A stretch of DNA of 64,000 nt from Tillus elongatus. Lineage: Eukaryota > Arthropoda > Insecta > Coleoptera > Cleridae. The position numbers and the translations under genes were made by a program. The DNA is taken from positions 135,174,370 through 135,238,369 of the forward strand of contig OZ023263.1 in assembly GCA_964006375.1 (NCBI GenBank). Direction: 5' to 3'. The notes beneath the pieces were generated by a model. It worked only from the letters and a program-made list of their open reading frames with translations. It did not search any database and was not told where the DNA came from. Shown piece after piece: positions 10,790-23,149 of the stretch (position 1 is the stretch's first letter; each line of letters begins with the position of its first letter).

Positions 10790-13700
10790 AAAAAAGAGGC
10801 TTCTTTTGTGGCTTGGTCCCCTGTGGGTCCGGGGAGTAACTAAAAGAATAGGCCCTAGGTAACTCCTGCCTGTCGTACGAGGCGACTAATTGGAGTCAAG
10901 CAGGTGGTAGTGGACTTTTCCTTTACATGATAGTAAACGATTTTTTCATGCCCGAGGAGGTACCATCTCTTACATCAAGGGGCTGGTGAATTCCCAACGG
11001 ACTTTTCTGGTTCTGGTGTATGAGTCGGTTTCCCTTATAAACAAAAATCATGATGGCTTCTCCATGTACAAAAGATTCGGAAGATAAAATACCCCTCCAT
11101 TCGGATCTCCGAAAGAGGAGTGTACAGGGGGCGCCGGCATCAAGATTTAACATACCCTTCTCGAATATATGTGGCCTAAATTCTAACCTGAACTCCGTCC
11201 ACCATTTCCTCCAGGCTAATAGGCCCCAACTCCTTCCTCACTGAAAACCCAAATCAGTGCCAAAACAGCAACTAATCACTTTAATTTCCTGGGGTATGAG
11301 CTCCTTACTTCCTTTATATTGCATGGAGGCGTGTGCGCATACGTAGCAATCTACCCTGCACCAGACTCCCCAATTTAGAAGCTGGAAGAAAACACATACT
11401 TTGGATGAAACTCTCTCTCAGGGCTGCAACTAAATTCATCTGTTGCATTTACCGGTCACCTTCTGACAACAACTTTGTCCAGCTCTTCGACTACCTTTCT
11501 GAAAAAACCGACAATCTGATTTCTGAATATCCTTCCTCCGAGGTCACTATTCGTGGTGACTTCAATGTCCATAATAAGGAATGGCTAGGATCTTCAAAAA
11601 CCGATCCACAAGGGAGAGCAGTGGAGGCCTTTGCAGTCAGCAATTCTTTAGCCAATATGGTTCAGCAACCTACTTACTTTCCTCGCATCTCAACACACAG
11701 CTCAATCTCTTGGATCTCCTTCTTACTACAAAACCTGAATGCTATAAGATATTAGTCACCGCCCCACTTGGTCGTGTAGACCACGGCATGGTCACTGCTT
11801 CCTGCACAATGCAACCTGAGGTCACACAGTCATCATACCCACATATCGTTTGGCACTACAACTCCGCAAATGCGGGATTACTTTTCCTCATTTCCATGGG
11901 CGTCTGCTTCTCTTACCCTGACCCCTCTGATATCTTACAAAACGTCACCGGAACTATCCCAGCTGGCATGGAATTATTTATTCCACGTATACAGAAAACC
12001 TCTTCAGCCACTCAAAATATCTGGTTCTCTAAATCCTGTGACAAGGACAGACTTGAAAAGGTCAAAGCTTACAAAACGCTTCTACACAATCCCAGTCTAG
12101 AAAACCGTCAAGCATTTAACGACACAAGAAACCGCTATCTCTGCATTCTTTCTGAGGCAAAAAATTTGTTTAATAACCACATCAAAAACAAAGTCCTTTT
12201 AAGCTCCAACGGAGGCAAACGCTTCTGGACTCTTGCTAAATCTATTGGGAATAATTTCTGCAAAAGCACGTTCCCACCTCTTGTCTCAGGGGATGAAATT
12301 GTTTCTACCGCCCTGGGCAAGGCTGAACTTTTTGCTTCGTTGTTCGCCAGCAATTCTACTCTCAACCCACCTCCAAATGTTCAACCACCAACAGTCCCCA
12401 ATGTCGCGCATAAAATGACGGATATCATTTTGAACACTAAAAAGGTACGAAAGATGCTCTCTTTTCTTAATACCAGGAAAGCCTCTGGCCTTGACGAGAT
12501 CCCAGGAATTGTTCTCAAAAAATGCGCACCAGAACTTGCTCCTGTCCTGACTCGTCTGATTCAGACATCTTACAATAGAGGCATATTCCCTAGTAACTGA
12601 AAAACTGCTGGAGTACAACTCGTCCCCAACAAAGGATCCAAAGCACTTCCTAGCAACTACAGGCCTATTTCTCTCCTTTCAGTCTAAAGTGATGGAAAAG
12701 TATATAAACACCGAATTACTAAAATTTCTTGAAAAACAGTCTAATCCACGACAGGCAGTATGGATTCTGTTAGCGCAGATCAACTGCTGACCTTCTTTCC
12801 TTTGTCATCCATTCTTGGAACAAGTCTATGGAACTACATGGTGAATCCCAGATTGTCGTTCTAGACATATCCAAAGCATTCGACCAGGTCTGGCACGCAG
12901 CGCTGCTTAATAAAGTTCCGGCCTATGGCCTACCACCAAAACTATGTACTTGGACAACAAATTTCCTCTCTAACCGGAGCATTTTTGTTGTCGTGGATGG
13001 CCATTCCTCTAAACTGTATCCAATTAATGCAGGAGTTCCTCAAGGTTCAGCTTTAGCCCCTACTTTGTTTCTTCTCCACATCTGACCTGACCCCATCTCT
13101 AACACATCCAACCCATTTCACAGTTACGCGCACGAGAGCACGCTCCACTCAAATATACAATATTCTAAGCCTGTCTCTTTAGCCCAATTAGATGAGGATC
13201 ACGGATTCAGTCTCTGTGGATCTCCAAAAAATATTAGACTGGGGAAGTAGAAATCTTGTACAATTCAACCCCACCAAATCTGTCTTGCTTTCTATGTCAT
13301 AAGAAATACACCAGCTCTAGACCCATCACAATGAACAACCAAGTTATTTAAAGTAATGAGTCCTTTTCACTTGTTGGCATTTCTGTGGATCGAAATCTCA
13401 ATTGGCACCAACATGTCACATCAATTGCAAGAGCGGCTGCTAAGAAATTAGGTTTTCTCTTCCGGGCTTACAAATACTTTTCACCAGCTAACCTGTCGCT
13501 TCTACACTCGCTATCCTGGACTCCATTTAGAAGAGAGCTATATGTCTCAGCTGTGACCCTACTCTCAGCCAAAGGCTGCCATCCCTTGCCAACCGACGTG
13601 CCGTTGGTGACCTCTCTCTCTTTTATAGATATCTGCACGGGCGCTGCTCAGAGGAGCTTTCTTCCATAGTTCATCCACCTGCTGCCCCCAACAGATCTAC

Positions 13701-13965
13701 CAGGGGAACAGAGCGAATGCACCCTTTTACTGTCCAGGTCATCAGACATATAATATCCTGTTATGCCCGCTCTTTTGTCCCGAGGACTTCCAAGTTGTGG
13801 AATTCCTTGCCCGCACATGTTTTTCCTTCTCCTCTGAACCTCCAAACCTTCAAGTCCAGATTTAACAAGTTGTCTCTTTCCTCCTTGTCAACCCCCATGG
13901 TATGATAGTATTTAGGTTGTAAGCCCTCGTGGTGTGTTGTTGAAATATAAAAAAAATAATGTCAG
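10790..13965 (+). pseudogene. Jockey/CR1-like LINE, endonuclease plus reverse transcriptase, decayed
   Basis: An AP-type endonuclease is spread over 11130-11760: NICGLNSNLNSVHHFLQ, then CCIYRSPSDN, GDFNVHN and the C-terminal TYFPR. The RT linker and fingers run from 11581 to 12600 (NTRKASGLDEIPGIVLKKC near 12480). The RT palm is at 12828-13085, with VLDISKAFDQVWH and AGVPQGSALAPTLFLL. The catalytic FADD region just downstream is lost in a deletion. The thumb and C-terminus lie at 13385-13900, with DRNLNWHQHVTSIA. The 3' UTR ends gtaagccctcgtggtgtgtt followed by a short A-rich tail at about 13955. Many frameshifts and stops are present, so it is not active. Confidence 0.85.
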
Positions 13966-14812
13966 CACATTCGGATTTCCCGTGGACGACCTTGATTTGA
14001 GATCCATTGATAAAGCCTACTTAAATCGCAAACGAACAATCGCAGACTCATGGAGGGTTCTGTCTCTGTGGATCTCCAAAAAAATATTAGACTGGGGAAG
14101 TAGAAATCTTGTACAATTCAACTCCACCACATATCAGTCTTGCTTTCTATCTCATAAGAGATACACCAGCCCTATACCCATCCCAATGAACAACCAAGTT
14201 ATTCAATGTAATGAGTCCTTTTCACTTGTTGGCATTTCTGTGGATCAAAATCTCAATTGGCACCAACATGTCACATCAATTGCAGAAGCGGCTGCTAAGA
14301 AATTAGGTTTCCTCTTCCGGGCTCGCAAATATTTTTCACCAGCTAATCTCTATACCTTATATACTTCACAAATAAGGGCAAACCTCGAATACTGCCCCCA
14401 CATCTGGGGTGCCGCTGCCGCTTCTACACTCGCTATCCTGGACTCAATTCAGAAGAGAGCTATAAGTCTCATCGGTGACCCTACCCTCACCCAAAGGCTA
14501 CCATCCGTTGCCCACCGACGTGACCTCTCTCTCTTTTATAGATATCTGCACGGGCACTGCTCAGATTAGCTTTCTTCTGCACCCTTTTACTGTCCAGGTC
14601 ACCAGACATGAAACATCGTGTTATGCCCGCTCTTTTGTCCTGAGGACTTCCAAGTTGTGGAATTCCTTGCTGGCACTTTTTTCCTTCTCCTCCAAACCTT
14701 CAAGTCCAGAATTAACAAGTTGCCTCTTTCCTCTTTGTCAACCCCCATGGTATGATAGTATTTAGGTTGTAAGCCCTCGTGGTGTGTTGTTGAAATATTT
14801 AAAAAAAAAAAC
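13966..14812 (+). pseudogene. Second 3' copy of the same LINE, in tandem
   Basis: The frame 13934-14569 repeats the thumb and C-terminus of the preceding element (DQNLNWHQHVTSIAEAAAKK, ANLEYCPHIWGAAA) and includes stretches deleted from the first copy. It ends at the same 3' UTR (gtaagccctcgtggtgtgtt at about 14770) with its own A-rich tail. A 5'-truncated second insertion at the A-tail of the first, or unequal exchange between the two, would explain the layout. Confidence 0.8.
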
Positions 14813-14984
14813 TTCGAGATGTTTTGAGTCGCCAGTCATCAACTTTCTGCAAAGAACCTATAAATGTTGGAGGTGGCCCCAGAAAAAGGATGAACTTTTT
14901 TATCCTTTGAAATACTTTACTTAGCGTACTACATTTGGCTAAGCTGTGCTGGCAGTAATTTTGTTTTAATATATTTAAGATACA

Positions 14985-16385
14985 CAGGTTAATTCAAATT
15001 CGACCCCCACTATTGGGATAATGGAAATTATAGGAGATTCGAGGATGGTTAAATTGGGACAAAGTTGCGCATTTATGTGCCATTCAATATGTTGTTTAGA
15101 AATTTTTAAAATTCTGATCAGTTCGGAAAAAAAACTGAAAATTCAAGATTTTTATTTTATTTTTTTCTGGCGTTATTTGACAAGTTGCACCAAAATAAAA
15201 AAATACCTTTTCATCGCCACTTTTTCCCAGCTGCAGAATGGCGTTTTCAGATTTTTCATCCGATGTTTAGTCTTTTAGCCACCATCATCAACTTTTGTTT
15301 TTCTTATGGGCGCCATATTTGATTTTTACACAGAATTGGTGCGATTTATTCCAATTATACTGATGTATGTTTTGTTATAATTTGCTGTTCTTAAACCATA
15401 AAAATTTAAATTAAAAATGATTTTGTCTAAGGTGGAGGCCTCTTGTGAAAAAAATCGACGTCCTCACAAATGTTTTTTTAGAGAGAGAGAGAGAGAGAGA
15501 GAGTCAGAAGTTGTTTTATAAACACGACAGTAGGTACTTGTGAAACGAGATTAGTTCAAGCATATTTTTGTTATAAATGCCTAATTCAAACGAAGAGAAG
15601 CGAGATAGGTTGAAACTTTATTACAAGTTTGATGGGAACAGTACGAAAACAGCGCAAATGTATTTTGAATTATATCGATGTATACATTTAGCTCAGTTTC
15701 GTGCTTTTGTAGAAAACAATGCGTTTTATTCTAATTTCGTTGATTTACAATTTGTATAATTTGCTTTTTTCAAACCACAAATATTTAAACTAAAAGTAAT
15801 ACCATCTAGTTGGAATTTACTTTATAAACATACTTACAATCTCAATACAAACAAAAATTTGCTTGGACTCATCTCGTTTGACAAGTACCTACTAACTGTC
15901 ATGTTTAGAAAACAACGATAGAGTCATGCGTAACTAGAGGGAATCATTTTTAATTAAAAATTTTGTGGTTTGAGAACAGCAAATTGTAACAAAACATACA
16001 GGCGTGTAATCGGAATGAAACACACTAATTGTTTGTGTAAAAATCCAATATGGCGCCCATAAGAAAAAATAAAGCTGATGATGGTGGCCAAAAGACGAAA
16101 CGTCGGATGAAAAATCTGAAATCGCCACTGTGTAGCTGGAAAACGTGGCAATGAAAATGTATTTTTATTTTGGGATAACTTGGCAAATAACGCCAGAAAC
16201 AATAAAATCAAAATCTTGAACTTTCAGTTTTTTTGGATATATCCGGAACTACTCGGAATTTAAAAAATTTCTAAACGGCATATTGTAAGGCACATAAATG
16301 CACAACTTTGCCCCAATTTAACAATCCTCGTATCTCCTATAGTTTCCGAGGTCCCAATGGTGGGGGTCGAATTTGAATTACCCTG
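14985..16385. mobile_element. 1.4 kb element with ~560 bp terminal inverted repeats, mariner-type
   Basis: The left end reads caggttaattcaaattcgac. The right end is its inverse (gtcgaatttgaattaccctg), followed by TA. The inverted arms run through 14985-15575 and 15842-16385. The loop holds a (GA)n tract at about 15480-15502 and the open frame 15577-15759, whose start (KRDRLKLYYKFDGNSTKTAQ) looks like the N-terminal helix-turn-helix of DUF4817-type Tc1/mariner transposases. No DDE domain is present. I read it as an internally deleted derivative of a long-inverted-repeat mariner-like transposon. Confidence 0.75.
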
Positions 16386-16742
16386 TATATGTTATTGTTG
16401 ATTTTTCCAAGGAGAGTTATGAGTTTTTTACATAGGCACCTTTATGGTTTTTTTTTAATTTTAGAAAAGCTGATGATACAATAATATCCCAGGTATTTAT
16501 GTTAATGCTGACCTTTTTTTTAAGGTTAATTATCGATGTTTTTAGTCCTTTTATGTGAATTCCTTCCTTTTAAAATTAAAGCAGCATAAATTGTCAATTT
16601 TGTTTTTCAATAATACCCCAAATAAATGTTTGTGCAATTTTTGTTGCTTTAGCAGTTATACTTTGCTCAGAACCCTTTTTGCAACACTAATATGTAGAAA
16701 ATTTCTTGTGATACAAAGCATACCATGCCAGAATAAAATAAT

Positions 16743-16868
<126 letters not shown>

Positions 16869-17585
16869 GGTGGTCCTCCGGGAGGTCCCACGACCTGTTG
16901 CGGGAAAACTATCAATAGGAAAAACCTGAAAATTGGACATTACACTAAAGTCGTTGGGGGCCATAGGTTAAAAATATTTTCAAGATGGCGGCACTTCCGG
17001 TTATACCGGAAGTAGATGTAGATTCGCTTATTTTAAATGAAACACCCTGTATTTTATTGCAGTTTCGGATTCTACAATAAATTCTGAACACTTTTTATAA
17101 ATAATGTTCTATACCTCTCATCAACCGTCCAGAAGATATTTAGACTTTAAGACAAAATTTGACATTTACAGCCAGTCATAAAGATACCGATATTTTTATA
17201 ATAAGAACATATTTCGTTACGATTTTTAGAATTATCTTGAAAGATATTTCACTTAATCTATTTCCACATCGAGACTAACGATAGAGTATACAGAGTGTCC
17301 AAAAAAAATCTTGAAATTGGCAATGAGAAATTGCAAAAATCTCGCGATTTTCAAATTGGAACCCCATTTTTTTATAAGACTATCGTGTTAAGCTCAAAAA
17401 ATCACTGATACTTTGTATGTAATTACCTATACCTAAATCAAACGGTTGTCATTTTATTTTCAAAAAACTCATTTCAAAGCCTGATATTTTAATAAATTTC
17501 TTACCATAAGCGTTAGCAATGGAAAATAAATTGCCGAGTGTGTTTCTATGGAAACTTTGACAGTTTGTTGATTAACTAGCTAATA

Positions 17586-18002
17586 ATGGCACGGTTAAAT
17601 TACACACACGAAGATTATTTAAATTTATTTACTATTTATGGACAATGTAGTAAAGTAATTTCGCGAACGTGTGATACATTTGCTGATAGATATCCAGATA
17701 AACAAAAACCGTCACGTACAACAGTCAAACGAATATTAGACAATTTCAAAAACTGCGGATCTGTCAAGAAAAAGGTGCAGAGTGCTAAACCCGTTGTTGA
17801 CAACGAACAAATTGAGGCAGCAATTTTGGGATATTTTGCCGCATACACTACAAAGTCAACGAGGCAAGTAGCACTGGAGTCAGGATTGTCCAAAACCTCC
17901 GTTCTGCGAATTTTACGAAAACATAAGTTCCATCCTTATGCTTGTTCAGTTGTGCAACATTTAAAGGAAACGGATTTTTCAAGAAGGATGGAGCTCTGTT
18001 AA
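17586..18002 (+). pseudogene. Mariner-like transposase, DUF4817-type N-terminal domain
   Basis: A 138-residue frame. The N-terminus (YTHEDYLNLFTIYGQC, then FADRYPDKQKPSRTTVKRIL) matches the DNA-binding HTH of DUF4817 transposases. A second helix-turn-helix follows near residues 85-115 (STRQVALESGLSKTSVLRIL), then a link to the catalytic domain (HPYACSVVQHL). The ATG at 17586 is the first in frame and matches where relatives start. A stop at 18000-18002 separates it from the DDE part. In an active copy both would be one ~340-residue protein. Confidence 0.85.
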
Positions 18003-18560
18003 TTTATTTTAATGCGATTCCAAGAAAACAAGCTGTTTTTAGATAACATCATATGGACGGATGAAGCAAAATTTTCAAAAAATGGACTTTTCAATCGTCG
18101 TAATTCTCACTGTTGGAGTGACACCAATGTTCATCCTTCTAGGAAAGGGAAAGCTGGCAGTTTAACGTTTATTGTGCTATAAGGAATGACGGCGTTGTTG
18201 CCCTAGAAATATACGACGATAATTTGAATGGTGTGAATTAATCCGAAATTCATAAAATACTTTGTGTAAACTCTATTTATTTACTTGTAGGTGAGCGTTA
18301 TTTGAAAATTTTGCAAAATTTGGAAGTAACTTATTTGGACAATCTTTGATTGAATGAATATAGGCAAACATTTTACCAACATGATGGGGCCCCTCCTCAT
18401 AATGGTCACCTGGTTAACAATCTCTATTTGCTGACCAATGGATTTCCGAACAATGGGCCACACCTTTGCCGCCTCGATCGCCTGACTTATCTGTTCACGA
18501 TTTTTTTATATGGGGTACTATAAAAAATAAACTCTACAACACTGCAGTTTGTAGGATTCA
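18003..18560 (+). pseudogene. Mariner-like transposase, DDE catalytic domain (broken)
   Basis: This continues the preceding frame. IIWTDEAKFSKNG (first Asp) lies near 18050, a TNVHPSRKGKAG-like stretch near 18125, YQHDGAPPHNG (second Asp, codon at 18384-18386) in the middle, and RSPDLSVHDFF with an IWG follow-on (third Asp, codon at 18499-18501) at the end. Stops at about 18181 and beyond, and frameshifts between the second and third acid, make it inactive. The DD(34)D-like arrangement and HDFF.WG context are typical of this mariner branch. Confidence 0.8.
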
Positions 18561-18725
18561 ATAAGAAGGGCCACACATGAGGGATTGATACGTAGGTGTG
18601 AAAAATGTCTTGATGCCAGAGGTTGAACACTTAGGCTGTTAATTTTTGTTTCATTTTATTCAGTCCATGTTGTGTGAATTGTTTTTTTTAATTTTCTATT
18701 ATCTGTTTGATGGTTTTATATAAGG

Positions 18726-19000
18726 TTATATGGCAAGATACCTAAAAATTTCTGTCTCAATTTGTTCGTTGTCAACAACGGGTTTAGCCCTCTGCACCTT
18801 TTTCTTGACAGATCCGCAGTTTTTGAAATTGTCTAATATTCGTTTGACGGTTTTACGTGACGGTTTCTGTTTATCTGGATATCTATCAGCAAATTTATCA
18901 CACGTTCGCAAAATTACCTTATTACATTGTCCATAAATAGTAAATAAAATTTAAATAATCTTCGTGTGTGTAATTTAATCATGCCATTATTAGCTAGTTA
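18726..19000 (-). repeat. Antisense copy of the transposase N-terminus inside the right inverted repeat
   Basis: The minus strand encodes CDKFADRYPDKQKPSRKTVK and VDNEQIETEI, nearly the same as residues 29-80 of the plus-strand transposase. It is part of the terminal repeat, not a separate gene. Similarity ends at about 18729. Confidence 0.85.
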
Positions 19001-19461
19001 ATCAACAAACTGTCAAAGTTTCCATAGAAACACACTCGGCAATTTATTTTCCATTGCTAACGCTTATGGTAGGAAATTTATTAAAATATCAGGCTTTGAA
19101 ATGAGTTTTTTTCAAAATAAAATGAAAACCGTTTGATATAGGTATAGGTAATTACATACAAAGTATCAGTAATTTTTTGAGCTTAACACGATAGTCTTAT
19201 AAAAAAGGGGGTTCCAATTTGAAAATCCGCGAGATTTTTGCAATTTCTCATTGCAAACTTGAAGAATTTTTTTTGGACACTCTGTATACTCTATCGTTAG
19301 TCTCGATGTGGAAATAGATTAAGTGAAATATCTTTCAAGATAATTCTAAAAATCGTAACGAAATATGTTCTTATTATAAAAATATCGGTATCTTTATGAC
19401 TGGCCGTAAATGTCAAATTTTATCTTAAAGTCTAAATATCTTCTGGACGGTTGATAATAGG

Positions 19462-19838
19462 TGGTTAACATTATAAACATTTCCCGCGACTTTTTAAATC
19501 ACGCAGTGCGCCACCGTGGATAGCTCAGATGTCAACTGTCTTGGACATTGATTGTGCGCAAGCCCGACGAGCGCGATGAAGAAGAAGGCGAATGAAGACC
19601 GAAGACCGTGAATCGTTCCATTCGTTTGCAATCACCCATTCGAGTGCTTCGCTTAGCACGCCGCTCCGTCTTGTATATTTATTTATTCTTTAGTTATAAG
19701 TAATGTAATTAGTGTAAATAGTAAATATATATTCTACAAAAATCCACATTGCTTGAATTCGATATTCGATACAGTCCATGAAATCGATCGAGAACCAGCC
19801 AAGGAAATCAATTCGACGGCACCAACGCCGTAACCTCA
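19462..19838 (+). repeat. 5' LTR of the BEL/Pao element
   Basis: Starts tggttaacattataaac and ends gtaacctca. A TGG-initiated primer-binding site may start at 19844 (tggccttcgaacc), but I could not match it to a tRNA with confidence. Confidence 0.9.
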
Positions 19839-20170
19839 ATTTTTGGCCTTCGAACCGCACAATTACTTGGTTAAAACACGTGTTTGTATAAAGTCTAGTG
19901 GATTCTGTAGTTACGCGATCGGAGTGTATTCGTCAATACGAAGCAATAAACAAGCAGCAATCAAATTCGTTACAAGAAAGAAGCACGTGGACCACCACGT
20001 TGTTCTCTGGTGTCACATTCCCATTACCCCATTATATCTCTTTGTTTTATTTTATCCAGCGCTTATTTTAGCGAAATTTTATCTATAATGCATTGTTTGA
20101 GTTTCTCATATTATTTTCAAAATTTAACACTAAGAAAAACCGTTTGTTGAATTTAACATATCTTGCAATC

Positions 20171-21647
20171 ATGACAGACGAAACGGCAGTAGAATTACGT
20201 GCATTGATTAAGAAAAGAGGTTTATTACGGGGAACACTAACGCGATTTAACACATTTCTAGATAAATTTACTGAAAGTCAAGGTGTTGAAGTATTAAAAC
20301 GTAGATTATCTGATTGCGAAACATTGCTAAGTCAATTTCAAGATATTCAGCATCAAATCGATTTAATAAACGACGGCGATGATATTTCAGAATCGGAAAT
20401 CGAATCATTTGAAACGGAATTTTATACTGCATGTGCTCGCGCGGAGAGAATGTTGACGAATTTTCAATTGGTTCCTTTATCGTCGGGAAATTTAGCGATT
20501 AACGCAACCGTCGACACCAATGCAGCCACGCCGCACACATCGTCGAACAATTTTCAAACTAATAATTCTAATGCAATACCTATTGTTACTACACCAGTCG
20601 AAACCGTTAGGTTGCCTACTATTTCGTTGAAAGCCTTTTCAGGGGAGTTTCAAGAATGGTTGAGTTTTAAAGACAATTTCGTGTCTCTTGTAGGTTCGAA
20701 CAGTAACCTGCAAGATGTACAAAAATTGTTATATTTAAAATCGTGCCTGACTGGTCAAGCTTTACAAGCAATAGCTAATGTAGAAGTAACGAACTCGAAC
20801 TATAAAATCGCATGGGATATACTCGTAAAACAGTTCGAGAATAAGGACGTAATAATTCACAAGCATGTCAGTAATTTGTTTAATTTGACCCCTGTTAGCA
20901 GGGAATCTCACAGCAGTCTAAGAAATTTGATAAATGAAACAAAAATGAACCTTAGAGCTCCTCAAGCTCTTGGAGAACCTACAACCTATTGGGATACGTT
21001 AATTATTTATCTTTTGTATACAAAGGTAGATGGCGCGACTCGCAGAGAATGGGAAAATTATAAAATCGCCAATAAAACGTACAGATGACCTTTTATTCAT
21101 TATAAACAATCGATGTCACCTTTTAGAAAAACTAAATCTACAGAATAAAACACCCTATTCAAATCAATACCGTAAGCCGGAGACTAATTTTCGAACTAAG
21201 ATAACATCGTGCGTGAATGTTAGCGATGCTAGATGCCCATTGTGTAAACATTCACATCAATTGTACCAATGTGATAAGTTTAATAGTTTATCGCCCCATT
21301 TTCGCCTGAATGAAATTAAAAAACTGCATTTATGCATAAATTGTTTACGGCAAGGCCACCATACTGTTGAATCTTGCACTTTTGGCGGTTGTAAAAAATG
21401 TGGAGCGAAGCATAATACCCTATTAGATGCTTCATACCACCAATCAAGTTTCAATCGTAATAAAAACAATAATTTTAACAATCGTAACCATATTCAAAAT
21501 TCTGGTGTTTCTGAGAATGATGTTCACATTTCGAATAATTCAAATAATGACCAGGCCCCAGAAATGATTGCACATACGTCTACAAATTGCTGCGAAGATC
21601 AAAAAACGCGTGATCTATTGTCAACTGCCGTTATATGTCTTGAATAA
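20171..21647 (+). pseudogene. BEL/Pao gag (DUF1759 plus zinc knuckles), one frameshift
   Basis: The ATG at 20171 fits the family start (ELRALIKKRGLLRGTLTRFN). A DUF1759 domain occupies roughly residues 155-300, marked by KAFSGEFQEWLSFKDNF and LYLKSCLTGQAL. A frameshift at about 21070-21085 moves the protein into the next frame, which continues to 21647. There three cysteine clusters follow (CPLCKHSHQLYQC, CINCLRQGHHTVESC, CKKCGAKHN), the nucleic-acid-binding knuckles. This is the capsid and nucleocapsid part of the polyprotein. The aspartic-protease remnant (LLDSASESSFVT) lies just beyond, at about 21670-21715. Confidence 0.9.
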
Positions 21648-21715
21648 GCATGGCGAAAGACAATTATGTCGCTGCCTCCTGGATTCGGCCTCAGAATCGT
21701 CATTCGTAACTCACG

Positions 21716-23149
21716 AATGAATTAAAAGTTTATGCATCTGAACTTAAATCACATGAGGCAAATTGAGGAATCTAATGAAACTGTTAGTCCGGTATATTAT
21801 CTTCCTCACCATCCAGTTGTAAAGGCAGACAGTGAAACAACACGCATTAGAGTCGTTTTCGACGGCAGTTGTCCTTCAGACAACGGCCGCTCCTTGAATG
21901 ACGTATTAATGGTTGGCCCAAATATACAGTCAGATATTTTCTCCATAATAACTCGTTTTAGAATGCGCGCTTTTGCCTTTACTGCCGACATAGAGAAAAT
22001 GTATCGACAAATTCGTGTGCGACAAGCTGACCAACACTTGCAAAGAATATTTTGGCGAGATTCTCCTGACGATGATTTAAAATGTTTCGTTTTCAACACA
22101 GTTACTTATGGGTTGGGTCCATCTTGCTTATTATCCACCCGCTATATACAGGAAATAGCCAATCGTAACGAAAAAACGCACCCATTGGCTAGCCAAGCCA
22201 TTAAACGAGACTTTTACGTCGATGATTTGCTTACTGGTGACGATTCCTTAGGGCACGCAATTAGGTTAAAGGAGGACATTTCATTGTTATTGTCGTCATC
22301 GGGTTTACGTTGAGAAAATGGGTTGCGAGCGATCCGCGGATATTAAATAAGGATAATGTAGAAAATCGGGATAATAACTTCCAGTTTGGAGAATCATCAA
22401 ACTCAAAAACATTAGGTCTTTATTGGAACGCCAATGAGGATGTTTTAACGTTCAAAATTGCAATTCGAGATAAAGGGCCTATTACAAAGCGTCATGTATT
22501 ACCGACTGTGGCTCAAATATTCGATTCGGTTGGACTTGTTGGTCCAGTAACCTTATTGGCAAAAATTATTATCCAAAATTTATGGAAATTAAAAATTGAC
22601 TGGGACGAACGCATTCCTCCGCGTCTAGAAGGTGATTGGGTACAGTTCAGCGAAAAAATCTGTCTTTTAAATGATTTGCGTATACCTAGACATGTGAAGT
22701 GCAAGGACGCGATTAACATCCAACTACATGGGTTTTGCGATGCCTCTGTCTCCGCCTATGGCTGTGTTATTTACGTGCGTTCTACCGATACCTCGGGGAC
22801 CAACACAGTCCGGTTATTATGTTCAAAATCAAAAGTGGCACCACTAAAAACAACAGCACCACGATTAGAGTTATCAGGCGCCTTATTGTTAGCACATCTA
22901 ATGAAAAATGTAATCGAATCATTACCACTAGAGGCCGATCACGTTTTCTACTGGTGCGACTCGACAATTGTTTTAGCCTGGCTTCGCCATGAACTGAGAA
23001 ATTTAAGCGTATTCGTTGGGCATCGAGTAGCCGAAATTCAAAGAGCCAGCTCAATAAATGATTGGCGCCACGTACCTGGAAACGTCAATCCCGCAGATAT
23101 AATTTCGAGAGGACAACAAACTGATATTCTATTGAACAACAATAACTAG
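21716..23149 (+). pseudogene. BEL/Pao reverse transcriptase and RNase H region, broken
   Basis: The frame 21732-22313 opens inside the RT: YYLPHHPVVKADSETT, RVVFDGSCPSDNGRSLNDVL, FTADIEKMYRQI (first palm Asp) and FYVDDLLTG (catalytic YVDD). A single-base loss near 22310 shifts the frame. The frame 22310-23149 continues with KTLGLYWN, PTVAQIFDSVGLVGPV, and the RNase H motifs GFCDASVSAYG and FYWCDSTIVLAWL, ending at VPGNVNPADIISRG. The N-terminal RT fingers and the RT-protease link are deleted. Confidence 0.9.

Larger units (their letters stand above)
17291..19284 (+). mobile_element. Mariner-like transposon with ~555 bp inverted repeats, at the palindrome centre
   Basis: The element starts cagagtgtccaaaaaaaatc and ends with ttttttttggacactctg. 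It has TA directly outside on both sides (17289-17290 and 19285-19286). The inverted arms extend to about 17842 and 18729, so the first ~85 codons of the transposase lie within the left repeat and are repeated in antisense in the right one. The transposase is described separately. The short perfect palindrome formed by the flanks (agagtata...tatactct) shows that the target was the TA at the centre of the outer hairpin. Confidence 0.8.
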
